64,000 nt of DNA from Didymella arachidicola (Eukaryota > Ascomycota > Dothideomycetes > Pleosporales > Didymellaceae), in assembly GCA_016630955.3 (NCBI GenBank), contig CM049988.1:2108001-2172000 (forward strand), read 5' to 3'. This document shows, piece after piece, positions 43,462 through 54,508 of the stretch. The notes under the pieces are model-generated. The model was not told the DNA's origin and did not search any database. It worked only from the letters and a program-made list of their open reading frames with translations. How positions within the stretch are numbered: the first letter of the stretch is position 1; every line of letters starts with the position of its first letter. Position numbers and translations under genes: made by a program.

Positions 43462-44793
43462 CGTGATAGACGTTTGTTGTTTTGCTGGAGGTAGCACCGC
43501 GTACAGAAGGCGATTGAGGAACTGTGTTGAAATCTGGATAGAGTGATGAGGTAGTTCAGTTCGGTCCTGCAGTGCAACCTTATATCGTGCTCTTCTAGTG
43601 CACGCGCCAACTTGGATAACAGGTCCGCGGTTGCAAGCCTCAAGCAAGTTCCCGCGTCTGATCGCTCTGGCCATGCCCCGATCTGGATGATGATCATGTT
43701 ACATCCGTGGTTGTGCGCTTCCATCGGCGACCTCCATGCAGCATCGCCCTGGCTCCAATGGCCTAACACTCAATCGAAGGAAGCTATACTGGAAGCAAAG
43801 GTGGCTACTGCCGTGATAGTGTGTTCAGATGTTGTAGTGATCGAGCTGCTCATGCTGGCGTCCAATTGCATGATGCCGCTACCGGTAGCACAATTGACGT
43901 TTGCAATCCTACACATGAGGGTAGCAATGGTGGCCAATTGGACGTCTTGAAACGAACATGACCTGCGCCATGACCCGAGTACGAAAGACAGACGGTGCGC
44001 TGTGGCTGGTAAGCGCGGGCGTTGGTCGAATACTGGATCATAGTCCAGGCGTGATGAGGTGCGCTCGACGCGAAGTTGCGCGATTTTGAGTATTACAATT
44101 CGCAAGTAAGCTAGCTGTTTGCAGACATGTTCTTGGACGCTGATTTGAACTGAGGGCAATCATTCGAATATGCTCTCAGGTACTGTCGAGTAGAAGCAAT
44201 GTCGTCTGTTCAGTCATCAGCGTGACCTCTACGGAACATTTGCGCTCAATCAGCCTGAACGATCCCGGAGTAGCTAACCAAAAAGTCACTGAAGGTTGCA
44301 AAGGGCCGATTGAAGATCAGACGTGTTCTGGGCTCACTAAACCCCGGATCTACAGAAAGTCGTCATTGCCGTCGATCCATCGTCACGAAGCCAAGCTTTG
44401 CACTTACGCGGCTTAAAGGCTTGGTACATCTTGTGTCCTTGAAATAGTACGTGTGCCTCGACAAAGCTTGGGGGGATTCATCCACCATGGGCTCCGAGTG
44501 CCCGTCAGACACGCATGGTGGAATCTTTGATTCGACTCCAAATCGTTCGAACCTAGAGATCTGCATGTTCGAGGCCCACAAACAGAAACCCCAAAGAGAA
44601 AGCGCAGGCACTGGCAGCTGGAAACAAAGATCAAGGAATTGGCTCAGTGCATCACTGCAGCAATTTGATTGGACGGATGAACAGTGGCTGCGGCCTCCGG
44701 ACCGAATCCAAAAGCAGCCTCGTGCGTCGAGATCCCCGCACACGAGCCAGCCTCAAAGCTCTGCAATGCGCGCAAACATTCCACGCTACGTGC
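43462..44793. other. Region between the two GPI-protein genes
   Basis: No gene is supported. Several open frames of 60-130 codons overlap each other on both strands (for example 44363-44743 and 44451-44834) and have no family resemblance. It probably includes the promoter of the small Ser/Ala-rich gene. Confidence 0.45.
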
Positions 44794-45689
44794 TTAGACA
44801 AGCCATGCGGCGACTCCTAGTAAAATTGCTGTGATCGCACTGACCTGGCCATAGGAGACTGCAGCCGCTCCTGCGGTGGCAGACGCTGTAGCAGCTGAAG
44901 CCGACCGAGACGCTGAAGCGCTGCTGGCTGCGGCGCTTGTGACGCTGGCGGAGGAAGCTGAGGAAGCCGAGGAAGCGGAAGCTGCAGAAGCACTTTCACA
45001 GAGTCAGTAAATGGGCGCAATTTACGATTCCCTCCACAATACTCACGTTGCTGAACCTGACGATGCACTGCTACTCAAGCTTGCAATTTGTGCGTCGTCA
45101 AGCAATTGACCTCCACGAATTTGTCCGAGAGATGTTCCTTGCTGCGCGTTCGCAGCAGCCGAGCTGTACGCCTCGATCGTCTCGTTTCCCGAAGAACTTA
45201 AACCAGCCAGCAAATGTTTCGTAGATACGGAAAAACAGTACATACGGAATGTTGACACCGCCGACCATGCCAGACCTGGACTCGTCAATGAGGTTCGCAT
45301 GAAAATGTGGAGAGATAGACGCACTGGCAGTGTCTCGGCACGCCGCAAAAGTAGTACACAGGGTCGTTAGTCGTAACGTTCACTACAAACTTCTTAGCAC
45401 CGCCGTCGGTGCCAGAGTACGGCCCGCTGTAGACTGTAGGTGCATCAATCAGCATCGGTCAGGTCCGCAGAGAGGCAGTAGACGTACAGTTATCGTCATC
45501 GGTCTGGCAAGGGCTGTCGAAACCGCCCTCGACAACATTGTGTCCAGAAAAGAGCTCGAAGACAACCGTGTCACCCTGAACAGCACTGACGGTCTGAGGA
45601 ACAAAAACTAGGCCGGACTGCCCGACCTGAACGGTATGCACAGCAGCAGAAGCCAGTGTTAGAAAGACAGGTGCGACGTAACGATACAT
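44794..45689 (-). CDS. GPI-anchored cupredoxin (extracellular serine-rich protein)
   Basis: Five exons on the minus strand (45689-45488, 45433-45325, 45275-45246, 45196-45047, 44992-44794), each intron 49-54 bp with GT/AG and consistent phase, give 229 residues. Order: signal peptide (MYRYVAPVFLTLASAAV), a plastocyanin-like cupredoxin domain (~20-125) with the copper set His (FSGHNVVEGGF), Cys, His and Met (YYFCGVPRHCQSGM), a linker, a Ser/Ala-rich stretch (~165-205) and a hydrophobic GPI-type tail ending ILLGVAAWLV. Fungal proteins of this class sit on the cell surface, often upregulated in infection or development; whether they transfer electrons or store copper is unsettled. The third exon is only 30 bp. 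Confidence 0.92.
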
Positions 45690-47616
45690 CTTAGCTTATC
45701 CTGATTGGCAGCCAACGCACTTGGGACTACGTCAAAGTAAGCTTTGATGTGACGTGGATACTTCCGTCAACGAGGTGAAATGAGGAGGATTGAGCAAATT
45801 GTGAGCGCAACAGATGCTTAAGAGCAACGCCTGCCTTGCTTGCGGTCCATTCCTGCCCGGCCCTTCAAATCAGGGTGTTACGCTGTCGAGTACGAGACGG
45901 CGCAATTGAACCTGGACATCAATCACGATCGAGCTGAAAGAGGAATGACTTCCCCAATATCCGTGGAATAAGTTCGCCCGGTTGGGGCTGCGTAAGCGAC
46001 TGGCTTACATGGCTGAACTGTGAGGTTCTGTCTCGTCTTGCCAGCACTCGCACTTCCTGCCCGCTTTTCACTCCAACAGACGCGCCGAATATTTGCGCAT
46101 GTCGCATTGCTCCTTTCCAAAGATCCTCCCATTAATGAAGAGATGGGCAAGATGTGCTCAATTGCGCGTGCCCAGATGTGTCGATAGCTGAAAGAACTCC
46201 GAGAACCCAAATCTCCGCCCGAAGCCCGGCTCAGCCCCGCGTAGCAGCCTACAGTTTTTCTTTGGAATTAGCCGTTGGCAATGACCTCAAAATTTCGGCG
46301 AAACTGTTGGGGATAAATAATCGTTAAGATTCACAATACGATGAGCGCAAAACCTTCGTAGAAAATGGGAGTTGTGGAGGGATGGAAATAAAGCTCAAAA
46401 TGGGTGGGGCTGATGACTGCGAGCTAACGAAACGCAAGTTCTCGTAACAGAGAGAGAGTCGGCGATCTGCGAGCGTCGAACGCTGAAGAGCATTACTGAT
46501 GCCTGTGAGCGAGCCAACTGAATCTTTCGTGGTAGGCTCTTCTGACGATTATTCGTTCTGCTTTGTTCCGTAGGCTGGATCGAGTCTGTAAACCTGACAC
46601 GTGTCTCAGCATTTTCCTCTTCTCTAAACATCAGCAAGACGTTTCCATGAATTACCACAGGTAGTTAGAGAACATGAGAGCCTCTCAAAGGCGGAAGGGG
46701 GTGAATAGAGATTGACGGAATCGTGGAGTAATTCACGCTCCGGAGGGCCTGGTATCACACAGATTCACCGAAACCCACGAAGCTACCGCTCGTTTCCAGC
46801 GGAAAATTTGACTTCCAGTGAACCTACTCCGAGCTCATGACAACGAGTATCGTACGAACATCACTTAGTTCACTCTCCCAAGCCCAGCCCTACGAGTGCC
46901 GGGCGTCCACCTCCATCCTCGGTATGTGATCTGCTTCTTGCTTGAACGATTATATTGCAAATTTTCAGATCGATTACGAGTCCTGCATCAACCTGAGGGC
47001 CTCAGAGCATATTGTGTCTCCTTGTGGTCTCTAGCATTCCACTTTAACGTAACTCGACGCGTTGCAGCTCGGACATGCTGCGGCCCGTGCATCTCGGCAA
47101 ATCCAGATGTCGCGCATCTCTGACGGCACATGTCTCGCGGCGTCAGAGCCACCAATCCAGCTTCTCATCACGCGTTTGATCGCTGCCATCAGCATTGAAA
47201 AGACAGCATGTTGGAGCGGCGCATCAGGGGTCCGCGCGAACTGCAGCTTTGTCTAGATCGATCAAGCAGCCAGATGCTGGTAGTACAGCATTGACAGCCG
47301 AGACTACGAACAAGCGGTGGACCTGCGAAACGTGACAGTTACAGCGATGGCCGAGATTTGCAGCATACATGCCACACGTTCGAGCGGGAATGGGGATCTT
47401 ATGTATTCTCTGCTGTGTCACATTGTTCTTTGTTCACTCATCACCGGTTTCCTCTTCTTGTTTCTAATTTAACCTTCAGCTACAGCCTGCCGACTTGACT
47501 TCTCAACAGTCAAGCTTGGAAGCTGGGCATATAATCATCTAATACCGGGTCCATTGATAGACGTGTCCTGCTAGGCATCCTACCAGAGAAGAGCTGGAAG
47601 GGACTGCTTGCCTAGC
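45690..47616. other. Intergenic region
   Basis: 1.9 kb without a supportable gene. The left part is the cupredoxin promoter, the right part the leader of the tetraspan gene (CT-rich near 47440-47500). Open frames are short and unremarkable. Confidence 0.45.
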
Positions 47617-48728
47617 ATGAACAAAATCACCTCGAAGGTCCAAACCGTCGTAGGCAAAGTCAAGGGACGCAACAGCACAACTCCGAGCGCCATTTCGTCT
47701 CCGCACATTCATGGCCGCGCTTATCGTATATTGCGACTTCTCTCCGTCGTACTGCTCTCGCTCCTTCTCCTACTTTCGATTTTGGCTCTTGCACTCAAAG
47801 CACACGGCTACAATTTCATCGAGGTCAATGACGAAATGGGTTTCTACCTCGCGAGCAATGCAACTTCCAGCACAAGCGAGGAAAACCATATGGGTGACAG
47901 CCTAGTGGCGGCACTCCCACAAAACCTCTTTCGCGTCCCGGAGAAGCTTGTGCTTGTCGTGGCTATGCTCAACATACTTCTTAGCATGGCACACTTGGGC
48001 TTCGTTGCATGGGACTGGAGAGCTGGTCGACGCGTACGTTCTTCAGAGCCGGAACATACAAGAGTGAGCTAACGAATCATCAGACCCAGACACGTTCATT
48101 TCTTCGTAATGCAATGGTCCTGCACGTCATTAATGCTATCCTCGTTTTGTCTGCCGTGGTTGGCTTGTCGGTGGCTCACAGGGACTCCTCAACGTTCAAT
48201 TACAAGCTCATACCGCAGGAACCCAACGCTGTATCAATGTCAGGATACCGCTACTACCGCTACGACGCTGGCATCTTCGATCTTGAGACCTGGACCTGCG
48301 AACTCATGAACGTACCTGCCGTTGGTGATGCAATGAAGGACTACCGCGCGCAGTGCCAGATCGAGGTTGCTGCTAGGATGGTTTTGGTTCCTTTCTTTCT
48401 TGCCACCATTGCTATTACAGGGATGTCTATTTGGGCACTTGTTGTTGTCAGCACGGAAGCGCCCCGTGACGAGCAGCTCTACACCAAGGATATTGATCTC
48501 GAAGTCGGCAAGCAAATGAAGGTCGAGGTAGTCGAGCTTGACACATTGAGGCCAGAGAGGCAAATTGATGCCAGGCTGAGCAAGATTGAGGAAGGCGCAG
48601 AGGAGCCCGAAGAGGCTCTCAAGAACGCGACACCGCTCTCCCAAGCTGCTGAGATGTCAACCGAGTCTCAAGGAAGCACAGGCGAGGCCACAAAGAGTCA
48701 CTCAAGCGCATCGCGATCGCCAAAGTAG
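47617..48728 (+). CDS. Four-helix membrane protein of unknown function
   Basis: Exons 47617-48033 and 48084-48728 with a 50-bp intron (branch-like GCTAACG) give 353 residues. Four hydrophobic segments are visible: LLSVVLLSLLLLLSILALAL, LVLVVAMLNILLSMAHLGFV, HVINAILVLSAVVGLSVAH and VPFFLATIAITGMSIWALVV. They are followed by a ~90-residue acidic, Ser-rich cytosolic tail. The loop between helices 3 and 4 has two cysteines (WTCELM and AQCQIE) that could bridge. The layout recalls SUR7/PalI-like fungal tetraspans but the defining motif is not clear, so no family is claimed. The plasma membrane is a likely location. Confidence 0.82.
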
Positions 48729-49877
48729 ACATGTATAGGCAAAAGATCCCTTGACATTCAATCTCATATGTATTCCAGGTCGCTGTTCCTATTTCAATAC
48801 CTGCCATGACTTCCCTTCTGTTTAATATGGACAAGGTAGCTAGCGGAAAGACTGCTTTCAATCATTGACATCCCACCTGCGATTGTTCGGCCGCGAAAGA
48901 GGTGAGGCGAAGTTTGTGGATATGGGGAGGCCTCTTATTGAATTTGATCGCGCGATACATGATGTTTCTTGTGTGGTTGTGCGGTTCCCGTTAGCTCAAA
49001 ACTACTAGGTAACGCGGATCTCGGCGTTCATTTCTGTTTATTCACGCATGGTAACGTCTACTGGGAGCCCTCTGAGACGGCTTGGGCTTGATGTCACACA
49101 ACGCAGAGGAACTCGGAGTCTTTTTCCGAAGAATCAGTAATCGTTGCCGCTTGGTAAGTGAATCTCTCCTTCGGACCCTGGTGAACAGTTGTGCATCGGA
49201 GATGGTGGAGGAGCCTTCGGGTCCCCAGGGTAAGCCCCGGCTGATCTGCATACCCGCAGCGCAACACACGCGAAAAGTATGCAGCATCGCAGGGTATCAG
49301 ATGACAGATGCAGTTAGTGCGACAATCTGGAGTCCAAACGTGGAAAGCTGCCTCGCTTATTGGAGCTTGGAAGCACGCTTAGTCGAGGATGTCGGTGAAT
49401 CATCGTCGACACCACCGATGCTGCGAACATGTATCGTGAGCAAGAGCGACGAAAGGCACTACTGAATGGTGTGGCTACACAGAATTGGTCAGCTTCTAAT
49501 GTGGCAGACGCAATGTCTATGTCTGCAGGAATCCTTCTTTCCTTGCACCTGAATCAATACCTGGCCAAATTCGCGGAGCTGCGATGAAAAGCTCACTTGA
49601 CGGAGTATATGTCGCTGATCACCGAGCACTAAGCAATAAGCCACCAGGGCCGTTCATGACAACGCCTCCTTTGCGAGCATTGTCTCATGCACGGACATCC
49701 GGAACCTTGATAGAGTACGGCACCCCCGGTCATCGCACTACGTCCAGCTTCCTTCACAGTGAGCGACTGCAAAAGAGAGGCTTCACTCATACTACCATTA
49801 ACGCTTTAGCATGCAAGTGCGAAACATCCTACCCCCCAAGGAATTTTCAAACACGATACAACAACTCGACGACTTCT
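48729..49877. other. Intergenic region and MFS gene leader
   Basis: No gene is seen. The frame of the next gene is open back to an ATG at 49584, but that stretch has leader-like composition and no similarity to transporters, so it is treated as 5' UTR. Confidence 0.5.
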
Positions 49878-52067
49878 ATGGATTCTTCAGATCCCTCGGC
49901 AAATGACGTGACGTCTGCTACAACCAAGATTGAGCAGAATTCGAGAGCGTTGCCGCGATTGGTAATTCTCCGCGATGGTCCAGACAGAGTACCCACTCCG
50001 TCTCCAACGACAGCCGGAACCGATATCGACAACTCTCCGTGGCCATCGAGGCGGGGAAGCACACAACAGGGCACAGACTCTGTGACAGATCTGCTGACTC
50101 CAGTGACAAAAGCAAGAGCCAGCCAGTTGAGGGAAGTGCAGAACGCTGAAGAGAGCTCAGAAGTCGAAGCTCTGCCACCAAAGGAGAGATCGTTTTCAGG
50201 TCCACCTCAGGGTCCTTCACATGTACGACCAGGAGGGCCGCCTGAGGGAAGACCGCCTAGAAGAGGACCTCCCGGAGGACCACCTAGAAGAGATGGTCCA
50301 TATCCATCTCTCCCGAAAATCATACTGATCATGGCTTCACTTTACGTATCGATCTTCCTCGTGGCACTCGATCGGACGATTCTAGGACCTGCAATTCCTT
50401 CGATAACAAACCAATTCAACAGTCTGGCAGATATCGGTTGGTACTCCTCGGCTTACATGCTCACGTCCTGTGGCTTCATCCTCTTGTACGGTCGTGTATA
50501 CACCTATTTCCCAACGAAGCCAGCTTTTCTGGCGGGTATCTTCTTGTTCGAGATTGGGAGCGCAATCTGTGGTGCTGCTCAGAACAGTATCATGTTGATC
50601 ATCGGCAGAGCAGTCGCAGGTCTTGGAAGCAGTGGCGTCTTCACCGGTGCCATCCTGATCATGATGAACACAGTGCCTCTGCACAAGCGGCCCCTGTTGC
50701 AGGGCTTATTTGGCGCATGCTTTGGCATCGCGAGTGTCATGGGTCCGTTGCTCGGCGGCGCGTTCACAGAGAGTGGACTGACGTGGCGGTGGTGCTTTTA
50801 TATCAACATACCACTCGGCGCGATCACGATCGTTGTGGTAATGTTTCTGTTTAATATCAACGAACGAAAACCACCGAGAAACGGCTGGAAAGATACGGCG
50901 CGAAAGATGGATCCTCTCGGGACGATCTTGTTCCTTCCTGGAATCACCTGTCTTCTTCTGGCGCTGGAGTGGGGCGCTGCAGAGTACGCCTGGAGTTCAC
51001 CACGGATCATCGGTCTCCTCACTGCATTCGCAGCCTTATTCACGGCATTTATAGTGTGGCAGTGCATCACTAGGAACACTACCGCAACATTACCGGCTCG
51101 AATCCTGTTCCAGCGCAGTATTGGGTGCGGTTGTGCTTCACAGTTTTGCGTCGGCGCCACGATGCTGACAGTATCAATCTACATGCCGCTGTGGTTTCAA
51201 GCAATCAGAGGCGTCTCACCCTTCCAGTCAGGCACCAACTCTTTGCCTTTGGTGCTTTCAACTGTCCTTTCTTCCATAATCTCTGGTGGATTGATCCAGC
51301 GCACTGGATACTACACCCCTTTCATGATCTTTGGGGCTTGCTGCATGGCTGTGGGTACTGGCTTGATCACTACCTTGACTACCCATACAAAAGATCCGCA
51401 ATGGATTGGCTACTTGATTGTCCTGGGCGTTGGCGTCGGTAATTCTATGCAGCACGCCAACCTGGCAGTCCAGGCCATCCTCGAGAAGCGCGATGTACCA
51501 ATCGGGACCGCCATGCTGTCACTTTGCCAGACTCTTGGAGGCGCAGTCTTCACTGCGGTGGGTCAAAATCTGTACATTGACAAGTTCTCTGAAGGCCTGG
51601 AACGCATTGATGGTATAGACGTGGGTCAAGTGTTGGAGCATGGCGCAACGGACTTGACGAAAGGGCTATCTCCTGGGGTCAGGGAGCTGGTTCTCGACGC
51701 TTACAACAAATCTTTAACACACGGCACTTTCCTTGCAGTGCTATTTGTCGCCTGCTTGGCGGTACCTGCCGCAATGGGTATGGAATGGCGAAGCGTAAAG
51801 AAAGATGCCAAGAAGCCAGGACCACCAGCTACGAAAGACCTCGAAATGAACGTGACTAATAAGAGGAATTTCTCAGGGAGCAATTCTGAGAGGCGCGCAT
51901 CCCAGAAAGATGCTATCAAATTGGATGATGACAGATCGGACGAAGATGTCGTTGTGTTACCAGCACCAGCTTGGAAGAGGGTGTATCGTTCCAGCGGGCA
52001 CTTTTCGCAATGGATGACAGCCAAGGTCAACCCAGATCTCCGTACAGAGCTTGGCTGTGCCAAATAG
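49878..52067 (+). CDS. 14-TMS major facilitator superfamily drug:H+ antiporter
   Basis: Single exon, 729 residues from the ATG at 49878 (an in-frame ATG at 49584 would add 98). A ~180-residue hydrophilic N-terminus ends in a Pro/Gly/Arg-rich run (GPPEGRPPRRGPPGGPPRR). Fourteen hydrophobic segments follow, with DHA2 hallmarks: ALDRTILGPAIPSI (motif D), LLYGRVYTYFPTK (motif A region), GRAVAGLGSSGVFTGA (motif B) and GPLLGGAFTESGLTWRWCFY (motif C, the antiporter motif). The product exports small toxic compounds or the cell's own metabolites across the plasma membrane. No biosynthetic core enzyme lies nearby, so the substrate is open. The C-terminus carries a ~75-residue acidic tail. Confidence 0.93.
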   Translation: MDSSDPSANDVTSATTKIEQNSRALPRLVILRDGPDRVPTPSPTTAGTDIDNSPWPSRRGSTQQGTDSVTDLLTPVTKARASQLREVQNAEESSEVEALPPKERSFSGPPQGPSHVRPGGPPEGRPPRRGPPGGPPRRDGPYPSLPKIILIMASLYVSIFLVALDRTILGPAIPSITNQFNSLADIGWYSSAYMLTSCGFILLYGRVYTYFPTKPAFLAGIFLFEIGSAICGAAQNSIMLIIGRAVAGLGSSGVFTGAILIMMNTVPLHKRPLLQGLFGACFGIASVMGPLLGGAFTESGLTWRWCFYINIPLGAITIVVVMFLFNINERKPPRNGWKDTARKMDPLGTILFLPGITCLLLALEWGAAEYAWSSPRIIGLLTAFAALFTAFIVWQCITRNTTATLPARILFQRSIGCGCASQFCVGATMLTVSIYMPLWFQAIRGVSPFQSGTNSLPLVLSTVLSSIISGGLIQRTGYYTPFMIFGACCMAVGTGLITTLTTHTKDPQWIGYLIVLGVGVGNSMQHANLAVQAILEKRDVPIGTAMLSLCQTLGGAVFTAVGQNLYIDKFSEGLERIDGIDVGQVLEHGATDLTKGLSPGVRELVLDAYNKSLTHGTFLAVLFVACLAVPAAMGMEWRSVKKDAKKPGPPATKDLEMNVTNKRNFSGSNSERRASQKDAIKLDDDRSDEDVVVLPAPAWKRVYRSSGHFSQWMTAKVNPDLRTELGCAK

Positions 52068-52342
52068 ACCAAGAAAAGACCGTTGATTATTTATGTGTAT
52101 TCTTCACGACGTAATTTTGAGTTTGGTCGTCTTGTAGGAGGATTTACTGAATGTCTGATGATACTAATGATGGATGAGAAGTCGGCCCTCTTTTTGATGT
52201 GTCTTGGGCAACGGAAAGAGGTAGGGAATAATGTGCTAAGGACTAGTGCGTCGTCATTATTCACGCTCGGCAGATGACGTGTCGAAGCTTCCATGAGTGT
52301 TGGTCTCAATCTCTTAATATATATATCTAATTCCAGGTCCAT

Positions 52343-54076
52343 TCAGTACACGTAGCGGAATGTCCTCATCTCTTTGTCGGTCATGTCTGCAAAGCTCATG
52401 TCACCGGCCTCGTCCACTGAAACACCTTCGATGCCAGTCTCATAGTCACGCCTCTTATTCTCCCGCATCAGGAAAATGCGCAAGACGAGACATAGCACGA
52501 GTGCAGTGCCACAGCAGACCATCATCGCAAGGAAGCCGGACGGGTAGCTAGGCGCCTCGTTGGCAAAAAACAGTTGTGGGCCAATGATATTGCCTGTGCA
52601 ATAAGCGATGAAGATCTGCCAACATCAATACGGTGGTTCGATGTTCAGTTCGAAGTTCACTCACCATTGCATTCGCAGTATTCTTCTTCGTAAAGCCGCC
52701 AATGTTCCCGCTCGACATACTAAGAACCATTGGGAAGTTCGCTGAGAATGCAATGCAAAGGCAATAGCCCATGAATCGCGCCCAGATCTGGGAAGGGTGT
52801 ATCTCTCGAATCATCACGGCACCAGCCAGTGCTATAGCCAGGTTCCAAGCCATGAAGAATGTGCGGGTGTTGCGAAAGCGGGTGCTGCCGTAGGTTCCAA
52901 TGAAAACGAAGACGCCCTGGAATACTTGACCAAGCATCTGGACGAGCAATGTGTTGAGTGTCGAGAAGCCCATTCCATTTATGACAATGGACCCGAACTA
53001 AAGCATGTCAGTCAAGTTCTCAGAAGACCTCATAGGAACGACTCACGCCATGGAGACCGCCATTCGCGATGTTCTGTGCCAGCTGAATGGCGACGAGGAT
53101 CCAGATTTTGACGTCAAGCAACGCTTCAACCGATTGGCTCCACTTCCATGTATTGTTCTTGATACCAGTCATGTTCTCCTGTACACGAGTGACAGCTTTG
53201 GCTTTGTCAACAGCGTTGAGGAACCGCGCACTGGATGGTTCGTTGGGCAGGAAGAGGTAGATAGCAACGGACCAAACTACGGTGAGCGCACCGAAGAGCA
53301 GAAAGACAGCCTAAAGCTAAGTCAGTATCTATTTGTTGGCTGTAAAAGGAGAACTTACCTTCCAAGCCTCGATACTGCGAACATGTCCGACACCGTAGGC
53401 GAGAACACCACCGAAGATACCGGCGACAACATTCCCCATAAACCATGCTCCGTGCCTTAACGGCTGCTCAGACCTCTTGTACCACATTGCAACTATAATG
53501 GTCAGTCCCGGGCCGATGGCCGCCTCAGCTGCACCTAAAAAGAATCGAATAGCGAGCAGGCCTTCAGCGTTGAAGCAAGTCGCCGTAAGCATAAGTATCG
53601 CACCCCATACTATACTGTAGACAATTCAGTGACATCTTGAGCCTATCCGTTGCCGTACGTACACTGAAGCTGCGATGGTGCGAGCGACAGGGAATCGCAC
53701 TATCAGTGCAGCTGCTGGGTACGACGCAGCGAGGTAACCAAAGTAGTAAATACCACTCGCCCAGCTGTACTGCTCTCCGTTCATCTTGAGGTCGTTCTGC
53801 AAGCTCATGATCGCTGTGTATCCCAGGGCTGACTTGTCGAGGAATTGAAACATGTACGACAAGCCCATGATCGGAAGGAGGCTACATAGTTCAGCATCCT
53901 GTCAAGAGCGAATGGTAAAGTACTACTCACTTCAGATCGATCTTCCGCAATATGTGTTCGTCCTCCTCTAGGCTGAGGGCCTCTCGAGAGGCAACAACAT
54001 CACCGAGTTCGGTAAGGACGTGATCCTTCTCAGGGTATTCATGAATGCCCTTCTTCTCGTTCGTGGGAGACATCAT
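52343..54076 (-). CDS. Dal5/allantoate-permease-type MFS transporter
   Basis: Six exons on the minus strand (54076-53931, 53881-53663, 53614-53359, 53310-53047, 52997-52665, 52615-52343) with introns of 48-49 bp give 496 residues. The N-terminus is cytosolic (LSLEEDEHILRKIDL). Family blocks: GLSYMFQFLDKSALGYTAI, ARFFLGAAEA-like IRFFLGAAEAAIGPG, MWYKRSEQPLRHGAWF, and FSANFPMVLSMSSGNIGGFT. The anion:cation symporter (ACS) group takes up allantoate, ureidosuccinate, dipeptides, vitamins or similar carboxylates with protons. The regulator gene lies directly upstream on the same strand and an M20 hydrolase beyond it. Confidence 0.93.
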
Positions 54077-54508
54077 CGAGCTTGTGTGTTCAGATTAGAT
54101 TGAAAAGATGTAAGCCTCAAATTGGTGATAAGCAATGATCATTGGGAGCTTCCGGTCGAACTCTCTTATAGAAATATGTCTATCTGGGGAGGCGTAGGCT
54201 CCATGCTTGGCGCGTTGATAAGTGACTACGGAAAGAAATACCAGATAGCAAACAAGCGAGTTGCGGGGGTGCAGATAGCGGTCAACTAAGGTTTTGCGGG
54301 ACTTGCACACGGCGATATTGATGCTTTGCGACAATCGGCAATACGCTCACGTGATCTGCCGGCAAATAAGCGCTTCCTAGCTCGGACCTGATCTAGTGAA
54401 GGCGATCCGCCGCCAATTGCAAAATTTTGGAGGAAGCCTTCAGGCAAGAACTCGATTACTTTTCCGAACCCGGAGGTATTCGCATTCGAAAGACGGTGAT
54501 GATGTCTC
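54077..54508. other. Promoter region of the Dal5-like permease
   Basis: 432 bp between the permease start and the regulator stop. No gene is seen. A few CGG/CCG triplets (TTCCGGTCG near 54148, TTGCGGGG near 54260) occur but no paired Zn2Cys6-type site is obvious. Confidence 0.45.

Noticed and set aside
44549..44575. tRNA-like B-box word (GGTTCGAA on the minus strand)
   Set aside because: The following bases do not fit the B-box consensus and no cloverleaf can be drawn around it.
49584..49877. N-terminal extension of the 14-TMS transporter
   Set aside because: An in-frame ATG exists, but the 98 residues have leader-like composition and no family resemblance; the start at 49878 is preferred.
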